DNA from: Gammaproteobacteria bacterium
GTDB taxonomy: Bacteria > Pseudomonadota > Gammaproteobacteria > SZUA-21
Length of the DNA: 10,286 nucleotides
Assembly (NCBI GenBank): GCA_027021095.1
Contig: JALUUZ010000297.1
Span: 1-10,286, forward strand
Reading direction: 5' to 3'
In this document: positions 6,455-10,286 of the stretch, piece by piece
Layout of the letters: every line of letters begins with the position of its first letter
Numbering within the stretch: the first letter of the stretch is position 1
Program-made: the position numbers and the translations under genes
Notes under the pieces: generated by a model
Seen by the model: only the letters and a program-made list of their open reading frames with translations
Told to the model about the DNA's origin: nothing
The model's database searches: none

Positions 6455-6889
6455 TTACTTGATCAATTTTAAATCCGGTTTGCCGGGCTTGGACGGTGAT
6501 TCCGGCTTTGCCGGTTCCTGATCCGGTGCCGGGTCATCGGCGGCTTCTTTCCCGCTCACCACTGGATAGTCGCTGTCGTTGAACAACATTCCCTGCGCAT
6601 TCTCACGCGTGATGATCCCCAATACTGCACCCATCGGCACATGAACCGCCCGGCTGACACCTGAAAAACGCGCCTCAAAATCCACCGCGTCGTTACCTAT
6701 CTGCAGCCCCCGCACGGCCTGCGAAGCAAGATTGAACTGCAGCATACCGTCCACGGCCAGTTCCACTGGCGCATCGAGCCCGGCGGCATGCACATCGACC
6801 AGCAGATGCGGTGTCAAGCCACAGTCTTCCATCCATGTGTACAGTGCACGCAGTAAATAGGGACGTAGTGGCGGCTGAACGGTCTTCAT
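6455..6889 (-). CDS. sspB: ClpXP protease specificity-enhancing factor SspB
   Basis: SspB is a cytoplasmic adaptor that binds ssrA-tagged peptides and delivers them to ClpXP. The 144-aa product has the N-terminal helix and groove signature RPYLLRALYTWMEDCGLTPH (9-28), then LLVDV and a beta-rich body with VPMGAVLGIITRENAQGM (about 85-102). A flexible acidic/Pro-rich linker (about 113-135) follows, ending in the short C-terminal ClpX-binding motif KPDLKLIK. All three parts of the family architecture are present, so the adaptor should be functional. The ATG at 6889 has AGG about ten bases upstream. It follows sspA by 42 nt in the same direction, with a REP-like hairpin in between, and is very likely co-transcribed with it. 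Confidence 0.95.
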   Translation of the reverse strand: MKTVQPPLRPYLLRALYTWMEDCGLTPHLLVDVHAAGLDAPVELAVDGMLQFNLASQAVRGLQIGNDAVDFEARFSGVSRAVHVPMGAVLGIITRENAQGMLFNDSDYPVVSGKEAADDPAPDQEPAKPESPSKPGKPDLKLIK

Positions 6890-6911
6890 TGTTCTATACC
6901 TGGTTGTATTC

Positions 6912-6935
6912 CCCGGGATTGTATTCCCGGGCTAC
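6912..6935 (-). repeat. REP-like hairpin between sspA and sspB, overlapping the sspA stop
   Basis: Two CCCGGG blocks (6912-6917 and 6926-6931) form a 6-bp stem with an 8-nt loop. On the minus strand they are preceded by GTAG (complement of 6932-6935), of which TAG is the sspA stop codon. The short spacer also holds a near tandem copy of TTGTATTCCC. As an intra-operon hairpin it could affect the sspA/sspB expression ratio. Confidence 0.6.
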
Positions 6936-7564
6936 ACCCCAGGACGCATCTCTCTTTCAGCATCGGAAAGACTCTTCTGAAAGGTATCCATTTCGAACAA
7001 GCGGTGTGCGTAGTCGACTACCGCCTTGGCCTGCGCGGGGAGTTCGATTCCATAAACAGGCAGCCTCCACAACAAGGGACCAATCGCACAATCGAGCAGG
7101 GACATTTCGTCACTGAGATAGAATGGCTTGAACGCAAAGATCTCCGCACTGGCCGTCAGGCTTTCCGCCAGTCGCTTACGCGCCTTGTCCGCCGTTGCTG
7201 CGTCAGCAGATTCGATCTGGTCCACCAAGGTATACCAGTCCTTGTCCATCCGGTACAACGCAATCTTGCTCTTGGCCCGGGACACAGGATCAACAGGCAT
7301 CAACGGCGGGTGTGGAAAACGCTCGTCCAGGTACTCGTTGATGACCTGGCTCTGGTAGAGAACCAGCTCTCTGTCCACCAGCGTCGGGGTAGTATTATAG
7401 GGATTCAGGTCCAGCAGGTCTTCAGGCAGACTGTTCGAGTCCACATCCACTACTTCATAAGTGATTCCCTTTTCTGCCAGGACGATCCGGGTACGGTGAC
7501 ATCGATGACAGGTTGGAGTGGAAAACAAAGTCATCACAGAACGTCGATTGGCGATTTGCGCCAT
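6932..7564 (-). CDS. sspA: stringent starvation protein A (SspA), GST-fold RNA polymerase-associated protein
   Basis: SspA binds RNA polymerase and supports stress, acid-survival and virulence gene expression. It has a glutathione-S-transferase fold without known transferase activity. The 210-aa product begins MAQIANRRSVMTLFS, very like E. coli SspA, and carries RIVLAEKGI (26-34), LNPYNTTPTLVDREL (53-67) with the cis-proline, and EYLDERFPHPPLMP (77-90). Within the last, P84-H85-P86 match the surface pocket shown to be essential in E. coli. The C-terminal helical domain ends SLSDAEREMRPGV. Unusually, residues 19-22 form a CxxC (PTCHRCH) where E. coli has PTDIYSH. The ATG at 7564 has an AGGAG Shine-Dalgarno. 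It heads an sspA-sspB operon with its own promoter region (7598-7650), separated from petC by repeat copy D. Confidence 0.96.
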   Translation of the reverse strand: MAQIANRRSVMTLFSTPTCHRCHRTRIVLAEKGITYEVVDVDSNSLPEDLLDLNPYNTTPTLVDRELVLYQSQVINEYLDERFPHPPLMPVDPVSRAKSKIALYRMDKDWYTLVDQIESADAATADKARKRLAESLTASAEIFAFKPFYLSDEMSLLDCAIGPLLWRLPVYGIELPAQAKAVVDYAHRLFEMDTFQKSLSDAEREMRPGV

Positions 7565-7597
7565 ACACTACTCCTGATAGCAAATAGCAAAAAATTT

Positions 7598-7603
7598 ATT
7601 ATA
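7598..7603 (-). promoter_or_regulatory. candidate -10 box of the sspAB promoter
   Basis: On the minus strand a perfect TATAAT lies about 34 nt upstream of the sspA ATG. No good -35 stands 16-18 nt upstream; the sequence there (GTTTGG-like) overlaps the edge of the palindrome at 7620-7650, so an activator-dependent promoter is possible. A TTGACA at 7611-7616 is only 7 nt away and cannot pair with this box. Confidence 0.4.
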
Positions 7604-7619
7604 ACCCACGTGTCAAGCA

Positions 7620-7650
7620 CCAAACCTGTATACAAAATATACAGATTTGG
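7620..7650. promoter_or_regulatory. 31-bp palindrome upstream of sspAB, possible operator
   Basis: Inner arms CTGTATA (7626-7632) and TATACAG (7638-7644) flank CAAAA. Beyond one mismatched base on each side, outer arms CCAAA (7620-7624) and TTTGG (7646-7650) also pair. The symmetry is perfect except for that one base pair. It lies where a -35 region or activator site for the sspA -10 box would be. CTGT-N11-ACAG is too wide for a LexA box. No T-run follows on either strand, so it is not a terminator. Confidence 0.5.
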
Positions 7651-7675
7651 CGCTAAAACGCTGGAAATCCACTAC

Positions 7676-7906
7676 CTGGCTGCATTCCTCACCACCCTTC
7701 TACTGCGACGGCACAAAGGCGTGCCCCGGCTGGCTCTCGCTCTGTCGGCGAGTCAGCGTGCAAAAGCCTCTTCGCGTGATACGACGCGAGCTGTGGCGGT
7801 GGTACAACGCACCCTACCTTGCCTGCGCGCTCCTCGGTCGCGAAAGCCACCCATGCCGCACCCTTGCTCCGTCTCGCGACGAATGATGGTGAGAAATTCG
7901 GGCTAG
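7676..7906. repeat. MITE-like element copy D (most complete copy)
   Basis: About 231 bp with imperfect terminal inverted repeats: the left end CTGGCTGCATTCCTCACC and the right end, read inward, CTAGCCCGAATTTCTCACC. They match at roughly 17 of 22 positions with one gap. The interior carries a REP-like core with a GTAG foot (7798-7817, minus) and several short hairpins, but no transposase. Its right half matches copy B, its left half copy A, and its middle copy C, so the others look like deletion derivatives. Its right edge CTAG contains the petC stop codon. Confidence 0.7.
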
Positions 7907-8658
7907 TGTACGTCCCGCCAATATTCTTTCTTCAGCAGATAGGCAATCCCTGTAAACACAAGCATAAACAGAATGACCCAGACCCCCAGTGCCTGGCGCT
8001 CCAGTTTCGCCGGCTCACCGACATAGGCCAGAAAGGTTACCAGATCCTTGGTCATTGCATCATACTCGGCTGGTGAAAGGATGCCTTTCTCTTTCGGTTC
8101 AAATTTTTCGAACACGCTTTTTGTGACTTCGCTGTTGCCGACACGGGAGACCACCTTCTTGAACTTTGCGACCTGCAGACCCTGCAGGTGCACCAGCACA
8201 TGTGGCATGCTGACTCCCGGCAACAAGGTGTTGTTGACGCCAAACCGGCCTTTCGGATCCTCGTAAAACGAATGCAGATAGGTATAAAGCCAATCGGTCC
8301 CCCGCGAACGCGCCACCGTAGAAAGATCAGGCGGCAGCTTGCCGAACAACGCCATACCCTGTTCCTTGCTCATCGATACCGTCATATAGTTACCGATCTT
8401 CTTCTTACCGCTCCAAGAGACCATCAGGTGCTTGAGCACCTGGTCTTCCTCCAGCCTCAACCCCTTGGCAAGACTGGAATAAGAGACAAATTTCAACGAG
8501 TGGCATCCCATACAATAGTTGACATAGTATTTGCCACCACGCTGCAACGCGCCGACATCCTTGAGATTGATCTTAACCGACTTGAGTCCAACCTCAGAGG
8601 ATGCATAGACAGCAACCGCTACACAATAGAGCAATAGTGTTAATGTTAGTTTTCTCAT
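7903..8658 (-). CDS. petC: ubiquinol-cytochrome c reductase, cytochrome c1 subunit
   Basis: Cytochrome c1 takes electrons from the Rieske protein and passes them to soluble cytochrome c on the periplasmic side. The 251-aa precursor has a signal peptide (about 1-19, ending VYA before SSE), and the c-type heme site CMGCH (49-53). The axial methionine is probably M151 in LLPGVSMPH, and a C-terminal membrane anchor spans about 223-242, followed by KKEYWRDVH. Length and end match gammaproteobacterial c1. The start ATG overlaps the petB stop (ATGA, 8655-8658), with GGTGA upstream, so translation is likely coupled. It is the last gene of petABC. The TAG stop is the edge of repeat copy D, while the C-terminus is intact. 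Confidence 0.97.
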   Translation of the reverse strand: MRKLTLTLLLYCVAVAVYASSEVGLKSVKINLKDVGALQRGGKYYVNYCMGCHSLKFVSYSSLAKGLRLEEDQVLKHLMVSWSGKKKIGNYMTVSMSKEQGMALFGKLPPDLSTVARSRGTDWLYTYLHSFYEDPKGRFGVNNTLLPGVSMPHVLVHLQGLQVAKFKKVVSRVGNSEVTKSVFEKFEPKEKGILSPAEYDAMTKDLVTFLAYVGEPAKLERQALGVWVILFMLVFTGIAYLLKKEYWRDVH

Positions 8659-9881
8659 TTGAACGTCACCCTGTCCGGCACTGATATGTTTGTTTCATTT
8701 CTGCTGATAAAGAACAGCGCTGCAAAAAAACCAAAATACATCGCTGTCAGAATCTGTGCAAACGCGGTATAGACCGGTGTTGGCGGCTTCATTCCCAGGT
8801 AGCCGAGAAACAGGAATACCGCGGCAAACAGAAACAGGTTGATCCGAAAAGCCGTGCTGCGATAACGAATCGACTTGACCGGACCACGGTCGATCCACGG
8901 CAAAAAGAACAACACCACGATCGCCGCACCCATTGCCATCACGCCTAAAAACTTGTCCGGGATGGCACGCAGAATGGCGTAAAACGGCGTAAAATACCAT
9001 AATGGCACGATATGTTCCGGTGTCACCAGCCTGTCCGCCGGGACAAAGTTGTCCTTTTCGAGGAAAAAGCCGTTCATCTCAGGGATGAAAAACACGACGA
9101 TAAAAAAGATGATCAGGAATACGCCGACGCCGAAGATATCCTTGACCGAATAGTAAGGATGAAACGGAATACCATCGAGTGGAATGCCGTCTGGTCCCTT
9201 TTTCTGTTTGATTTCGATCCCGTCGGGATTGTTCGAACCGACCTCATGCAGGGCAAGGATATGTGCGACCACCAGCATCAACAGTACCAATGGCAGCGCG
9301 ATCACGTGCAATGCAAAGAAACGGTTGAGCGTCACATCGGAAACCGAGTAGTCACCGCGAATCCATTCTGCCAGGCCTTCACCGATTCCAGGAATCGCAC
9401 CAAACAGATTGATAATCACCTGGGCTCCCCAGAATGACATCTGCCCCCAGGGCAGCAGGTAACCCATGAACGCTTCCGCCATCAGTGCCAGGTAGATCAG
9501 CATCCCGAATATCCAGATCAGCTCACGCGGCTTCTTGTACGATCCATACAGCAGGCCACGAAACATATGCAGATAGACGACGATAAAGAATGCCGACGCG
9601 CCGACCGCATGCAGGTTGCGCATGATGTTACCGTAAGGCACCTCACGCATGATAAACTCAACCGAGGCAAAGGCACCGCTGGCACTCGGCTTGTAGTACA
9701 TGGTCAGAAAAATACCTGTGATGATCTGATTGACCAGCACCAACAATGCCAAGGAACCGAAAAAATACCAGAAATTAAAATTCTTCGGCGCATAATACTT
9801 GGCGAGATGCTCGTCCCACATCTTGGTCATCGGGAAACGATCATCGATCCAAACTTTCAGGCTGGCTAACATATTACCCAT
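8655..9881 (-). CDS. petB: ubiquinol-cytochrome c reductase, cytochrome b subunit
   Basis: Cytochrome b is the membrane core of the bc1 complex. It carries hemes bL and bH and forms the Qo and Qi quinone sites. The 408-aa product has eight expected hydrophobic helices and the four heme histidines H91 and H105 (helix B) and H192 and H207 (helix D). It also has GYLLPWGQMSFWGAQVI (140-156) and HEVGSNNPDG (212-221). The Qo-loop motif, PEWY in mitochondria, reads PLWY (293-296) in TPEHIVPLWYFTPFYAILR. Replacement of that glutamate by a hydrophobic residue is, as I recall, common in gamma/beta-proteobacteria, usually as PVWY. Full length, single polypeptide (not split as in b6f). The ATG at 9881 has AAAGGAG upstream and overlaps the petA stop by one base (TAATG). 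Confidence 0.97.
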   Translation of the reverse strand: MGNMLASLKVWIDDRFPMTKMWDEHLAKYYAPKNFNFWYFFGSLALLVLVNQIITGIFLTMYYKPSASGAFASVEFIMREVPYGNIMRNLHAVGASAFFIVVYLHMFRGLLYGSYKKPRELIWIFGMLIYLALMAEAFMGYLLPWGQMSFWGAQVIINLFGAIPGIGEGLAEWIRGDYSVSDVTLNRFFALHVIALPLVLLMLVVAHILALHEVGSNNPDGIEIKQKKGPDGIPLDGIPFHPYYSVKDIFGVGVFLIIFFIVVFFIPEMNGFFLEKDNFVPADRLVTPEHIVPLWYFTPFYAILRAIPDKFLGVMAMGAAIVVLFFLPWIDRGPVKSIRYRSTAFRINLFLFAAVFLFLGYLGMKPPTPVYTAFAQILTAMYFGFFAALFFISRNETNISVPDRVTFK

Positions 9882-10286
9882 TATGCAGCTCCTTTCTTGT
9901 CTTGCCCGTCTTCAGTATCCACCCCGATCAGGATAGAGGTATCAGACAGGTACTTGTGGGGGGGGATCAACAGGTTGCTCTGCGCAGGCACACCGGAATA
10001 AACCCGGCCGGCAAAATCGAACTTGGAACCGTGACAGGCACACAGGAAACCGCCAAGCCAGTCCGGGCCAAGTTCATGCACATCGGTTTTATTGACCTGC
10101 TTGGGTGAACAACCGAGATGGGTACACAAACCGATTGCGACCATGTACTCGTTTTTCAGCGAACGGAACTCGCCTTTGATATACGGCGGCTGCTGATCGG
10201 TATTCTTGGAATCAGGATCCTTCAGCTTGGGCCGAAGCACTTTCAGATCATCGAGCATTTGCTTGGTACGGCGGATCACCCAGACC
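9881..10286 (-). CDS. petA: ubiquinol-cytochrome c reductase, Rieske iron-sulfur subunit (5'-truncated by window edge)
   Basis: The Rieske subunit carries a 2Fe-2S cluster that accepts the first electron from quinol at the Qo site. Only the C-terminal part (about 135 codons) is present. The frame stays open to the right edge and reads VWVIRRTKQMLDDL, a stretch normally internal to the protein, so the GTG at 10279 is a valine codon and not a start. The cluster-binding boxes are CTHLGC (with Ser-Pro after) and CACHGS, giving the two Cys and two His ligands and the disulfide cysteines. The fold then continues with FDFAGRVYSGVPAQ and the proline-loop region. The N-terminal twin-arginine signal/anchor lies outside the window. 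First gene of petABC; its TAA stop overlaps the petB start. Confidence 0.96.
   Translation of the reverse strand, partial: VWVIRRTKQMLDDLKVLRPKLKDPDSKNTDQQPPYIKGEFRSLKNEYMVAIGLCTHLGCSPKQVNKTDVHELGPDWLGGFLCACHGSKFDFAGRVYSGVPAQSNLLIPPHKYLSDTSILIGVDTEDGQDKKGAA

Larger units (their letters stand above)
7565..7902. other. 338-nt petC-sspA spacer: sspA control region plus MITE-like element
   Basis: No gene is supported here. The sspA-proximal third (7565-7650) holds the Shine-Dalgarno, an AT-rich leader, a -10-like box and a large palindrome. The remaining part (7676-7902) is repeat copy D. Short frames through it follow the repeat and lack any recognisable product. Confidence 0.7.

Noticed and set aside
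7598..7616. TTGACA + TATAAT as a sigma-70 promoter for sspA
   Set aside because: The two perfect hexamers are only 7 nt apart, far too close for one promoter; only the -10 is retained as a candidate.
7626..7644. LexA box
   Set aside because: The CTGT and ACAG halves are 11 nt apart instead of the usual 8, and sspAB is not an expected SOS operon.
7004..7906. 300-aa plus-strand open frame
   Set aside because: It is antisense to sspA and runs on through the repeat; no domain is recognisable, and sspA is clearly the real gene.
9881..10279. Complete short Rieske protein starting at GTG 10279
   Set aside because: The frame stays open to the window edge and the upstream codons (Val-Trp) continue the usual internal Rieske sequence; the gene is simply cut off.

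Overview
The window reads as chromosomal DNA of a gammaproteobacterium with moderate-to-high GC. The evidence is a conserved housekeeping neighbourhood: rsmI facing away from lpoA, yraN and a dolP/yraP-type BON lipoprotein, then sspB, sspA and petC-petB-petA on the opposite strand. As I recall, Pseudomonas aeruginosa carries the same genes in nearly the same order. The RsmI, SspA, cytochrome c1 and cytochrome b sequences are all of gammaproteobacterial type. I cannot place the organism more finely; an aerobic or respiratory metabolism is implied by the bc1 complex.

Layout: rsmI (minus, 175-1023) is divergent from lpoA (plus, 1266-3218), followed by yraN (plus, 3287-3661), dolP-like (plus, 3815-4420) and a stand-alone GlcD/D-lactate-dehydrogenase-type FAD oxidase (plus, 4653-6056). 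These converge on a minus-strand block read from the right edge: petA (partial, 10286-9881), petB (9881-8655), petC (8658-7903), sspA (7564-6932) and sspB (6889-6455). petA/petB/petC overlap by 1 and 4 nt and form one operon for the cytochrome bc1 complex. sspA-sspB is a second operon with its own apparent promoter region. diaA, usual between yraN and dolP, is absent. The FAD oxidase and a repeat array sit between dolP and sspB.

Functional themes: 16S rRNA methylation (RsmI), envelope biogenesis (LpoA activator of PBP1a, DolP), stress and proteolysis control (SspA, SspB adaptor of ClpXP) and respiration (bc1 complex, FAD oxidase feeding electrons from a 2-hydroxyacid).

No coding gene here looks like a new system. 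What stands out is the non-coding DNA. Four intergenic regions carry related copies of a MITE-like element whose outer end reads CTAGCCCGNATTTCTCACCA, and several REP-like hairpins carry a GTAG foot. A 122-bp perfect tandem duplication lies inside an inverted pair of such REPs between the FAD oxidase and sspB. The repeat ends are tightly registered with gene boundaries: the stop codons of rsmI, petC and sspA are all the TAG of a TAGCCCG repeat edge, and the start codon of yraN lies within another copy of the element end. All repeat comparisons were made by eye.
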